Shown here piece by piece: positions 35,090-44,760 of a stretch of DNA of 64,000 nucleotides. The position numbers and the translations under genes are program-made. Origin of the DNA: Deinandra increscens subsp. villosa (taxonomy: Eukaryota; Streptophyta; Magnoliopsida; Asterales; Asteraceae); the NCBI GenBank assembly GCA_039602395.1, contig JBCNJP010000014.1, positions 992,001-1,056,000 of the forward strand. Direction: 5' to 3'. Below the pieces are notes generated by a model. The model made no database searches and was not told the DNA's origin. It saw only the letters and a program-made list of their open reading frames with translations. Position 1 is the first letter of the stretch; each line of letters starts with the position of its first letter.

Positions 35090-35729
35090 CCTTTATATTA
35101 TTTGTTAGCTTTGTTATACTTTTTGATCATTTTTAAAAAATATTTTTAGTTCGTATGATAATTTTATTACGTTTAATATTATTTGTAATGGTTTCTTATA
35201 AAATATTAAAAAAATATTTGTCATTTTTTTGTTACACCTATTCAGATGATTTTACATATGTAACATGTTGTCATAAGAATGTTTAATATCTGTTATATGT
35301 TTTTTACATATGTAACGCGTCGCATTTTGGTATTGAATAAGTAAGAGAATTAGAAAAGTAAGATAAATAATAATCATTTGTGTTTACAGAATTTTTAAAG
35401 TAGAATAAAAAATCTGTTACAAAAATATTAGTAAATATGAAGGTGAAAAAGAAAAAATATATTGGGATTTTAAAAGTAGGAAAAGAATACTTGTTGGGAA
35501 AAGACAAAAAATGTCATGTCATGTCATGTACAATTCTTTTCTCTTTTCCCATTATCGATCTTGTTGCATTCTTGTTGCAGAATTGAATATTAACTTTTAC
35601 TTTTAGCAATAAGGAAATGTCCAAATTACCCTTATGGGTTGAATGCTTTTTGATGAGGTGGTTGATTCTTGGCCCTTGGATGGGTTTTGAAAGTTTTCCC
35701 AACTAGATTGGGTTTTCATATTAACCATG

Positions 35730-35732
<3 letters not shown>

Positions 35733-35790
<58 letters not shown>
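35733..35790. repeat. (TA)n linker between B and C
   Basis: 58 bp of pure TA. Confidence 0.95.
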
Positions 35791-35792
<2 letters not shown>

Positions 35793-36025
35793 TTGAGGGT
35801 AAAATACATCCACCAAAAAGACTACATCCACTGCGGATTGATCTGGGGCGTCCATCAAGATCATCCAACAGCCAGGATCTATGGTGTTTTCGCTTATAGT
35901 GTTTTTCCCCCGAAAACGCTATAGGCAAAAACACCATAGACCTTGGCTGTTGGATGATCTTGATAGACGCCCCCAGATCAATCCGCAGTGGATGTAGTGT
36001 TTTTGGTGGATGTAGGATAACTTGA

Positions 36026-36028
<3 letters not shown>
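35791..36028. mobile_element. (TA)n-bounded fold-back element C, 238 bp
   Basis: Near-perfect hairpin. The left arm has GGGTAAAATACATCCACCAA, ACTACATCCACTGCGGATTG and GATCATCCAACAGCCAGGAT; the right arm is its complement, with only a short loop around TTTTTCCCCCGAAAACG. Both ends touch (TA)n. Confidence 0.85.

Positions 36029-36104
<76 letters not shown>
36029..36104. repeat. (TA)n linker between C and the Helitron-like unit
   Basis: 76 bp of pure TA, the longest tract in the window. Confidence 0.95.
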
Positions 36105-36109
<5 letters not shown>

Positions 36110-36484
36110 AAAGAAAAGTTTTTGACACCACAATTTGTCATGTGGCACCACCACATTCAGCCTCAACATTTTTTCCCGCCAATAAACATTCACAAGCGGA
36201 TCTTTTAATTTTGGATATATATCTACTATTTATTTATTGTAGCGGATCTTCTAATTTTGGATATATATATCCACTATTTATTTCTTGTCTTCTAAATTAT
36301 TTAATAACCAATTATTTAATTACTTAATTTAATATCCTATATAGTTTATTAAGTTACATCTATCTATACTCTATACTATATAATAAACAAAAAGTTTAGT
36401 CATAGTTTAATTAATAAAAAAAGAAATTTGACATCACCACAAAATTTTGAGTTAACCCGTATAACATACGGGGATAAAAAACTA

Positions 36485-36485
<1 letters not shown>
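36105..36485 (+). mobile_element. Helitron-like element D
   Basis: The 3' end is diagnostic: hairpin AACCCGTATAACATACGGGG, then ATAAAAAACTAG before T. Near its left limit it has GACACCACAATTTGTCATGT and GGCACCACCAC...TTTTCCCGCC, which match the 5' side of the minus-strand Helitron at 38166-39028. An alternative, shorter 5' end, TCTATCTATACTCTATAC, lies at 36359. The interior holds a tandem GCGGATCTTYTAATTTTGG unit. Confidence 0.6.

Positions 36486-36554
<69 letters not shown>
36486..36554. repeat. (TA)n followed by (GA)n
   Basis: TA tract 36486-36525, then GA-rich repeat to about 36554. It links D and F. Confidence 0.9.
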
Positions 36555-36555
<1 letters not shown>

Positions 36556-37134
36556 GTGAAAGTTTAAATACAAAGGGCTCAAATCATGCGAAGTGTAGGA
36601 AGGACTTTCAACCATTGATCTACGAATTCAATTGTTCAGATAAAATCTAATTAAAAAGTAAGGAAGAAATTTTTAAAACGTGAAAGAGCTGGAGGGGTAG
36701 AATTGGTATTACCTACAATTGTTAACTTTTTTCAAGTTCCCCCAAGTTTTTTAAATGTCCATAACTTTTTTATATGATATTGTTTTTTTTTTTAAAAAAA
36801 TCACCATAAAATCGGGAATATTATTCCTTTTAATCCGAGTATAGTATTGCTATACTTTTTTCTTTAAAAAAAAACTTTGTTTTTCAAAGCTCGTCTATGT
36901 GCTCTCGTATAACTTGTGTGATTTTGAAATATAACTTGCGTGATTATAAATATATATTGCGTGATTATGATATATAGCTTGCGTGATTATCAAATATAAC
37001 TTCTGTGGTTATCAAATATAGCTTTCGTGATTATCAATATAACTTGTGTGATTATCATCTAACGCCCGCAGACAACTTTACCCTTACTTCGCACATTCAC
37101 ACAGAAAAGTGCCTTTGTACAATAACTATATATA
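36555..37134. mobile_element. Element F, short relative of the 2.95-kb Mutator-like element
   Basis: Left end GGTGAAAGTTTAAATACAAAG; the right end on the minus strand has GTTATTGTACAAAGGCACTT and later GTGCGAAG. These match the ends of 19623-22570. It contains a run of TTGCGTGATTATMAATATA units (about 36900-37060), again like the larger element. TSD not resolved. Confidence 0.55.
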
Positions 37135-37494
37135 GGGTGAGGTTCAATGGAAAACCTCTATTTTTTGGAAAACCTAGAAAACCAAGTTACACCGGTGTAA
37201 TATTACTTCTGAACAAGAAAATACACAAAAATGCACCTTATTTAAAAATGTTACACCAGGTGTAACATAATCATTATTGTTGCACCGGTGTAACCATTAA
37301 CGTTATAGTTACATAGGTGTAACAAACAATTACTAGGTTTTTTTGCTAGTATACGTTAAAGAGATATGAAATGATAGATAAATAAGGAAATTCCAATCAA
37401 ATTTTGACATATAAAAAATATTATATAGGTATTTTCCTAAAATACCTAGGTTTTTTCAGGTTTTCTAATATTTAGGAGGTTTTTCAATTATCTT

Positions 37495-37498
<4 letters not shown>
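37135..37498. mobile_element. TIR element G with CACCGGTG palindromes
   Basis: Left end GGGTGAGGTTCAATGGAAAACC; the right end on the minus strand has AATTGAAAAACCTCCTAAAT and AGAAAACCTGAAAAAACCTA, next to (TA)n. The interior has TTACACCGGTGTAA, TTACACCAGGTGTAAC, TTGCACCGGTGTAAC and TTACATAGGTGTAAC within 150 bp. Confidence 0.7.

Positions 37499-37549
<51 letters not shown>
37499..37549. repeat. (AT)n linker between G and H
   Basis: 51 bp of pure AT. Confidence 0.95.
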
Positions 37550-37551
<2 letters not shown>

Positions 37552-38102
37552 GAAAAACTCTCCGAGTTGGAAAAACCGTGAAAGCTAAGCTAAAAAATTC
37601 AATTTTTGTTCCAATTTTTTTATGGTGACTCCTTAACTTAAAAAAAAAACATCTTTATGAAAAAAAAATAATAAAAACGCCGACTACATTTTTTTAAAAA
37701 AAAATATTTAAGAACCGATTTTTTTGCAAAAAGAAGTTAACCGGCCAAAAATGACGTTCAAAATTTGTTATTTTTTTTAGATGTATTTTTTATAGATTCT
37801 ACATTCATTTTTGATGGTTTTGGTGAAAAAAAAAAAAAGCGCCTAGAGATTTGTTTTAAAAAACTATTTACAGATTTTGTTACATATGTAACAAGGCATT
37901 TTACATATGTAACAGGCAAATGTTACATATGTAACATGACGTAACGTCAGATTTCGGAATTTTTTTTTAAAAAAAACTACTAGGCATTTTTTTGATTTTT
38001 TTCACCATAGAGCTTGTATTGATGCATATAATCACTACAAAAATTTTAAAGAAAAAAAATAGTTTTGTGGTAGTTTCCACGGTTTTTCCAACTCAAAGTG
38101 GT

Positions 38103-38106
<4 letters not shown>
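37550..38106. mobile_element. (TA)n-bounded TIR element H, 557 bp
   Basis: Left end ATGAAAAACTCTCCGAGTTG then GAAAAACCGTG; the right end on the minus strand reads ATGAAAACCACTTTGAGTTG then GAAAAACCGTG. Three TTACATATGTAA motifs lie at 37880-37940. Confidence 0.8.

Positions 38107-38165
<59 letters not shown>
38107..38165. repeat. (AT)n linker between H and the next Helitron
   Basis: 59 bp of pure AT, ending at the Helitron terminus. Confidence 0.95.
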
Positions 38166-38166
<1 letters not shown>

Positions 38167-39028
38167 TAGTTTTTGATACCCGTGCGACGCACGGGTGGTT
38201 TTTAAAAAAAATAAATCCAACAATTTAAATATTATAATAAACGTAATTTGATAATTGAAACCCGTGCATCGTACGGCGGTATTTATAAAAATCAAAACTA
38301 AAATGTACTAATGATTCTTTATATCATCTAAGAATTTTTTTTATTAGAAATATCCAGTTAAAAGTTTCAATGGTTCTTCTACAATGAGTCACTTTCACTT
38401 CCTAGTAAAATATAAAAATGATATAAACATTAGTATAATCTCTAAAACTTAAGAGAAAATTAAAGTTTGTATCATACCCTTCTTCAATTATAAAAACAAA
38501 CACAAAAACAAAGCCATTTGATTATAATCGTGCATGAATAATCTAAGAGTAGTCATAAGCATCACTCAAGGACACCCTTATGATACATATATTTGGGAAT
38601 TTGTATAGCTAAACAATAAAAAAATTATTGATATTAATTATATTGTTATATTTATTTAAGAAATAATTGTTTGTAAAAAATAATAAAATTAAGAATGCAA
38701 ATATAACGATAATATCTCTATTAAAAATTCATAAGAATTAATTTAGTTGTTTGAAATTACAATATTTAAGGCTCATTGGATTTACAATTGACTTTTTTTT
38801 TCAAATCTAAATCCCTCATTTACGATATATAATTCAATCTTTAAATGTGTTTGACTTTTTTAGAATATAATTAATGACGTAATTATACAGTTTGTAATTA
38901 GACTCTTTCTATTTTTGAATAATCATAACTATATTATGAAAGTCAAATTTCATTTATTGGAAAAAATTTGAGCGGGAAAACCACAAAATGGATTGTTGTG
39001 GTGATGCCATGTGACATCCAATCTTTTC
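38166..39028 (-). mobile_element. Non-autonomous Helitron E
   Basis: On the minus strand the 3' end is ACCCGTGCGTCGCACGGGTA, then TCAAAAACTAG followed by T (38166 on the plus strand). This is a textbook hairpin plus CTAG. A second, degenerate hairpin lies about 90 bp inside (38252-38275). The 5' side near 38990-39020 shares GTCACATGGCATCACCAC with element D. Confidence 0.75.
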
Positions 39029-39031
39029 ATA

Positions 39032-39080
<49 letters not shown>
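39029..39080. repeat. (TA)n linker before element K
   Basis: 52 bp of TA with one ATTAT interruption. Confidence 0.9.
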
Positions 39081-39082
<2 letters not shown>

Positions 39083-40112
39083 AGGCGGATCAAATGAGGT
39101 AATTGATTTTGCCTAAGTTCAGTGAGGCACAATCTGAGCCATTAGATTAAGTGGTGTAGTGGATGGATAAGATTGGAGGAGATGAGATGGAATGAATCTT
39201 TAAGGTTGGAAGGGTAAAATGGGGAGAACAACTCTTTTTGACTTTTTCTAAGGCTGTGTTTGGCACAATAGCTGAAAAGCTAGCTACTAGCTGATAAGCT
39301 AGTTGTTGGCTGATAAATTATAAGCTAGCTGATAAAAAATAACGTTTGGTAAAAACTAGCTGATAAACTAGCTGAAAAATATAAAATGACATAAAAGTAT
39401 ATGTCATAAATGTAAATAAAGATATTTATTTATAACTTAGGGAAGAGTAAAACTGGAAATATTATAAAAGTTAGTTGAAACGCTACTCCAACTAACTTTT
39501 TAAAAGCTAGCTTTTTGACATTACCAAACGGGGCTTTTAAAAAAAGCTAGCTTATTAAAAAAAACTTTGTTTGGTAACGTCAAAAGGTAGCTTATAAGCT
39601 AGTTGATAAGCTAGCTTATGGCGCACCAAACACAACCTAAAGTTTCCTCCCATTTTTAAACGGCCATAACTTTTTCATACGACGTTATTTTCGAAAACGA
39701 ATTTCACCACAATTCTAGCCGTGATTTTATTTTTAATTTGAGACTAGGTTTGCTCGATTTGGAGAAAAACAAAATTGACGTTTTTTACGACGCGTTTCCA
39801 GAACTTTTTTTTTTGGATTCTGCTAGTTGCGATTTAGGGTCCTGTTGATATTCAGACCTTAATTCGAAGCCTAGATATACATTTTTTAATTTTTAAAATT
39901 TTTTATACACTGTGCTGGTGGATATTGTACTCTTGTGCTGGTGGATTGGTCGTCTGTCCTGGTATGTGTAGATCTGTGCTGGAAAACGCTAAAAAAATGT
40001 CAAATTTTATTTCTCCAAATCGAGCAAACCTAGTCTCAAATTAAAGATAAAATCACGACGATAATTATGGTGAAATTCGTTTTTGAAAATAATGTCGTAT
40101 GAAAAAGTTAAG
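39081..40112. mobile_element. Fold-back element K, interrupted by a MITE
   Basis: The left terminus GGAGGCGGATCAAATGAGGT touches (TA)n. Inner arms are nearly complementary: ATAACTTTTTCATACGACGT with TTGAGACTAGGTTTGCTCGA (39665-39770) and TCGAGCAAACCTAGTCTCAA with ATGAAAAAGTTA (40018-40111). The loop has GTGCTGGTGGATATTGTACT repeated as shorter variants. The outer right arm is not found. A 386-bp MITE sits inside the left arm. Confidence 0.65.
39252..39637. mobile_element. Tourist-like (PIF/Harbinger) MITE, 386 bp, TSD TAA
   Basis: Ends GGCTGTGTTTGGCACAATAG and, inverted, GGTTGTGTTTGGTGCGCC, with TAA on both sides (39249-39251 and 39638-39640). The body is rich in AGCTAGCTGATAA-type repeats in both orientations. 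Confidence 0.85.
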
Positions 40113-41334
40113 TTTGTTTTTATCAAATGCATATCTATATGTGTGTGCGCGCCTTTATGTATAGGTATTTATATATCGATGTATATGTGGGTATGTATAA
40201 TTTTATTTTAACGACCAACAAACAAGTCATGATTTACGCAGAGAACCAATTCGGTAAATAGAACCCGCTAAGAAAGCCCGAGCCATCAGCTGTTAAACCC
40301 ATTCCAAGGAAAAACCCACATGTGTAAACGTCCAGATAATAAAACCATGAAAGCTCAAATCAAACTTGAAACCTTAAAGTCTACATCTCTCTTTGTCGTC
40401 TAGTGACCACTAGAACAAACCCTTATAACCCTTATGTTGATGGTATGGGTATGTATACGTGATATGTATGAAATTCAAATAAAATAAGCCGATAAGGAGA
40501 TACATCATTACCCAATCATCATCTTTTTCGAGCATATATCCCGCCAATTTCTAACAATCATTGCGACAAGCTTCTTCTTTGTTAGATAGAAGAGATTAGG
40601 AAGTTGATAGATCATATTCATTCCTTCCTTCAATCATAGAAAATCGACACGTCACCCACAAGCTAGGATGAGATACCATATCACATCATATGCTCCTATT
40701 GGAAGGGGGTTAGACTTTCATGATTAATTCAATAATATTGTGAACAAAACAGTTAAATAGGTACAAATATATTTATTGTTTTAATTAAGGATGATTGGAT
40801 CGGAATAATATAATTAAAGTAAAAGCTTGAAAAAATATCACATAGTATATACGCGGTTCGCCTCCTTTTCAACTATAACTATAATCAATAAATTCATTGA
40901 AGAGAATTTCATACATTTAAATATTCTAATGGGACACTATAACATTCAATCGGATAAAATACAGAATTTCAAGAATGAATATGGGGTTTTAATAGGATAA
41001 CGCCGTACTTTAAATTAGACAAACGTATATCCTTATATAGAGTGTTGAACCATCATAACAACCAAGTTGGCGGTTAACAGTTGACGATACATACAATCGT
41101 CACCGGTTACAATAATAATTTTGACAGTTACTAAATAGCGACAAATTAACCCATCAGAAGTCACTAACTTACTTCTGAAGTATAAACACACTTCCGAAGA
41201 ACAAACTTACTTCGGATGAACGTGTTCCCTTATGAGTTACAAAGTTGTTTCCTATGAAAAAATTTACTTTCAATGACCAAAGTAACATCCGAATAACTAT
41301 TCTAAGTCGATGAAGAAAGTTACTTCCGAAGCTT
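40113..41334. other. Intergenic sequence, no gene seen
   Basis: Mixed sequence without supported ORFs. Around 41160-41330 short ACTTCCGAAG and ACTTCTGAAG motifs recur several times, perhaps remnants of a repeat. Confidence 0.45.
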
Positions 41335-41344
41335 AATTAAAGTA

Positions 41345-41512
41345 GGGTTAGGTTCATTTGAGAACTTTTAAGAACAATTCTGAGCCACCCATATTTTAGG
41401 AGGGGGGGGGACCACTCAAATTCATGGGGGGGGGTTTCTTTATATATAATTACCGACTCAGAATGGTTTTCAAAAGTTCTCAAAACAATTGGCTTTCAAA
41501 TAATCCTCCCCC
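41345..41512. mobile_element. Small Mutator-like MITE, 168 bp, 10-bp TSD
   Basis: Perfect 10-bp TSD AATTAAAGTA (41335-41344 and 41513-41522). Left end GGGTTAGGTTCATTTGAGAAC; the right end on the minus strand reads GGGGAGGATTATTTGAAAGC, then TGAGAACTTTTGAAAACCAT. The start sequence resembles those of the (TA)n-linked elements and so indicates their likely superfamily. Confidence 0.8.
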
Positions 41513-41522
41513 AATTAAAGTA

Positions 41523-42200
41523 ACTTCATATCCATCAAAGAAATAAGAGCCACTTTCGATCGCTACCAGGGGCCTTGCCCCTTGACCCTAAAATGACCAG
41601 ACTAAACTAAAATCATCAACACTCCAACTCAGTTTGGTTTAGCCGAGTGTTTGAATAGAGATTTTTGTAATAAATTAAAACTGGTCATGACCGGAACATA
41701 GTAAACTTGTTTTATCTACACAAGAACTCAAGTAGTAATTTGTCAGACATCGATAAAGACATCATCCAACAAATCAATGGCTGATATCGCTAACAGATCC
41801 AATATATCACCATGCTATAGAACGAACAAATAATCTATGGTAATTGTAGAATCGATTCGGTCGCTTTACGGCTCAACTACCGGAGGGGGGAAGTGGATGT
41901 CTTCACTTAGTTCATGTGTTGGTGCTTCGGACCTGAGAAGGTAAGGGTTAGTTTTGTATATATATGTGACCGGACTGAAGTTCCGAAATGAATGAATGTC
42001 CCTTACTCAAGTGGTTGAGGGGGTATTTATAATACTTGGTCATTTGTCATTGAATGCCATTAATGCTCTCACCCGATTTGGTTATGTGTAGGTATTGTAG
42101 CCAGATGGCGTAGATACCTACTTTGGGTCATGTCGGCTCATGGTTAGCATTAAATACGTGATTGGTTGGGAATGAGTTGTTCCAGACCATATGAGCTTGG
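41523..42200. other. Unassigned sequence, possibly LTR-like
   Basis: No ORF. It has promoter-like GGGGGTATTTATAATACTTGG near 42020 and GC-richer patches, in keeping with a degraded repeat, but no termini were identified. Confidence 0.35.
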
Positions 42201-42264
42201 TCTGTTGTCCGAAGCGGACTTGTCTGTTGTCCGAAGCGGACCTGTCTGTTGTCCGAACCATGTT
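42201..42264. repeat. 22-bp tandem repeat, about 2.8 copies
   Basis: Units TCTGTTGTCCGAAGCGGAC plus TTG or CTG start at 42201, 42223 and 42245; the last unit degenerates after GTCCGAA. Confidence 0.9.
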
Positions 42265-42414
42265 TTCTGCCGAAGTGCATAATTGGTTCGACCATATGAC
42301 CCACTGTTGGCCGGACCAGTGCTAACTGTGCTAGTCCAGCGACATGTATTTCCTTTGTGAGTGTGATGTGTGCTTGGATCATTCATCATTTTGCTGTAAA
42401 TAAGGTTATCTAAT

Positions 42415-42787
42415 CACTTGAAAACATAAATTCACATCCAAACAGGATTCTAGAGGACATTAAGCTGACATTAAGCTAGGACTACAAGTAAAATGAAAGA
42501 TGTGTTATCCCTTATATCCACTGCTGGGTTATGGAATATTTGGAAATCTAGAAATGGTAAGGAATTTGAGAACATAAATTCACATCCAAACGGGATTCTG
42601 GAGGACATTAAGATGGACGCTTTCATGTGGTTGAAACATTAAGTAAAATTTTCTGAGTTAGATTGGGAGAAGTTCTCAAATTATGGTTTGTATTTGTTGT
42701 AGTTTTGTCAATGTTGTTTGAATGCCCTCTACTTTGCCTTAGCTTCTCGCTTTGGCTGGCTTTTTAATAAAACTTGTTAAAAAAAAT
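42415..42787 (+). mobile_element. 5'-truncated LINE, 373 bp, with 11-bp TSD
   Basis: Flanked by GGTTATCTAAT at 42404-42414 and 42788-42798, with an A-run at the 3' side. Translation of the body reads LSLISTAGLWNIWKSRNGKE then DIKMDAFMWLKH, the extreme C-terminus of plant LINE ORF2. A 40-bp piece at 42423-42463 (AACATAAATTCACATCCAAA...) repeats 42571-42612 in the same orientation, so the 5' end was rearranged during or after insertion. Confidence 0.9.
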
Positions 42788-42798
42788 GGTTATCTAAT

Positions 42799-43233
42799 GC
42801 AGACGTACATCATCGCTAATCACTAGTAATCACTGACGAAACTTATTTTTTTTCTAGTAGTATTGTTAGTTTGATTTGATGATGGTTTATATTATTAATT
42901 TGTGATTAAACTAGGGTTGATTAGTTTTGATTTAGGAAGACCATGACCGAAGATGTATCTGGTTCTTCTATTGACACCATTCCCTAGTTAGCTAGTTGTG
43001 TATGTGTGAGGTGCCAATTAATTAAGGCCCCGTTCTTATGGATCATGTCATAATCTAGATCTTGTATGTTTCCAATTATTATAAATAAATGATGGATATA
43101 CGTTGAGACACATTTGCACTTCCTCGTTCTTATTACTTTGTATCAATTTCTTACAATCATAAGTTTTATGATTTCGACTACACGTAAACTACGGGTGTTA
43201 CACTCAATTTTCCATATAAAAAATATGTAGATA
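42799..43233. other. Intergenic sequence
   Basis: No feature seen apart from AT-rich stretches. Confidence 0.5.
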
Positions 43234-44069
43234 TGTGACAACCCATCCAAAAATACCAGGTAAAACCTATACTTTGACTATATATATATACGTATATACA
43301 TGTGCGTAATTTGAACTAGTAGTAATATTAGTAAATACTATGTACATAAACGTCCACCATTGACAAATTCCCACGTTCATATTGAAAAATCAAACCCAGA
43401 ACAAAAGGAAAAGTTCACCATGAGATCGGTGAAACTTTGATTACAAGAAAAATAAAAATATAAAATGACTTTTATATTTTAGTCGTAAGAATATCACACC
43501 GACACTCGACAAGGTCTTTGAGCGAACATTTTATTTAAAACTTTAGTTAGTTTTAATAGTATAAAATATTCGAGCTCGAAACGAATAAAAACAATTATTT
43601 ATTTTTGAACGCGATACGCGAGCAAATTAAATAAATAAAACAAAAACTTCTAAATAATTAATTTACGACCAAAACAATAATTGTTTAACAATAATGAAGC
43701 CTCGTAATTTATTTAGAAACTTGTCTCGACCAAAATGGTAGAATGATCCGGTATGAATCGTTCGTATACCGAATTGGGTCCGACAAGGCCCAATAATGCG
43801 AAACGAACGAACCGAGCCCAAAAACATGACCCGACGAGTCAATCGACAATTTAAAACTCAAATGTATCGATCCCGACTAATTTTGGTTAATAACGAATCA
43901 AACCGCATGAAAATCGGAAAAAGCTTCGCATACCCGTCTGACACGAACTACACGGCCCAACAACCATTTTTACAGTTTTCGGCCATTCAAAGTTTCCGTC
44001 AACTTTTTAGTGATTATTTTATGAAACGCTATATTTTATATTTCGTAATTTTATAAAATATTCGGGTAA

Positions 44070-44216
44070 AGGTATTTGCATATATCCCCCTCTAAACTTG
44101 AGAAATTGCATATATCCCCAAATCATGCTTAAAGAACATTGTACATTATGCATTGAAAACTTGTATTTTAGGGATATATGCAAAAAAAATTCAAAGTAGG
44201 GGGATATATGTAATTT
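44070..44216. mobile_element. Small fold-back, about 147 bp
   Basis: TTTGCATATATCCCCCTCTA with GCATATATCCC on the left; GGGATATATGC with GTAGGGGGATATATGTAATT on the right. The arms are complementary around a 50-bp loop. Confidence 0.75.
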
Positions 44217-44619
44217 TCCATTTTTATAAAACTAATACCACCTAAATACCTAATCACTAAAATATCTAACTAACTCATGTCCTAACCTAGGTTAAGCCAC
44301 TAACCTAACTATGTTTAACAAGAATCTACTTAAAAGATTTTGACACATGTTAAAACTATTAACCCACATCCACACTTAAACCCCCCATCCCATAAAAACC
44401 ACCTACACACTCAACCTCCACTACAAAATCCCACCACCACCCAAGACTCACCATCACTCATCCCTTCCACCACTCTCGGCCTGTGACCTCAACTCCACCG
44501 CCACCCCAGCCGGCGACTGACGACCCTCCCTCATCCGCCGCTGATCCGGCGCCAAACACCATTCCAGGCTCCGCCGCTGGAGCTCCGCCCCCTCTCCCGT
44601 CGCAACCAGAAACCGCCAC

Positions 44620-44760
44620 CACCACCATCGTCATCATCATCCACCACCACCACCACCATCATCATCATCCACCACCACCATCGTCATCATCATCCACCAC
44701 CACCATCATCATCATCATCGGCTGCCATCACCGCCACCATCAACCGCCACCACCGCCACC
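44620..44760. repeat. CAC/CAT trinucleotide-rich tract
   Basis: Imperfect (CAC)n/(CAT)n/(CAC)n repeat inside a GC-rich pocket (44400-44780). One frame gives a Pro- then His-rich 108-codon ORF starting MTSTPPPPQPATDD. It could be the leader of a captured gene, but repeat translation explains it equally well. Confidence 0.6.

Larger units (their letters stand above)
32123..35732 (+). mobile_element. (TA)n-bounded TIR element B, 3,610 bp, palindrome-rich
   Basis: Left end GGAAGGGTAAAATGAAAACC with GAGTTGGGAAAACTTTACAA; the right end on the minus strand reads GGGCATGGTTAATATGAAAACC with TAGTTGGGAAAACTTTCAAA. On the plus strand a GC-richer leader (32460-32808) holds a 42-codon ORF at about 32662 (MKNSISFTSFVAPPHNHRRS) and ends AAATCAAAG before GTACCTG. 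An intron-like region then carries dozens of TTACATATGTAA palindromes, followed by the terminal exon, which is present twice (33679-33737 and 35033-35089). The two exon copies and their palindrome-rich flanks suggest an internal duplication of about 1.35 kb. No transposase is present. Confidence 0.75.

Noticed and set aside
35716..36193. ORFs containing long Tyr-Ile repeats (here and at 29173, 32002, 36400, 37992, 38035, 38950, 58276)
   Set aside because: They are read-through of (TA)n tracts and have no other coding signal.
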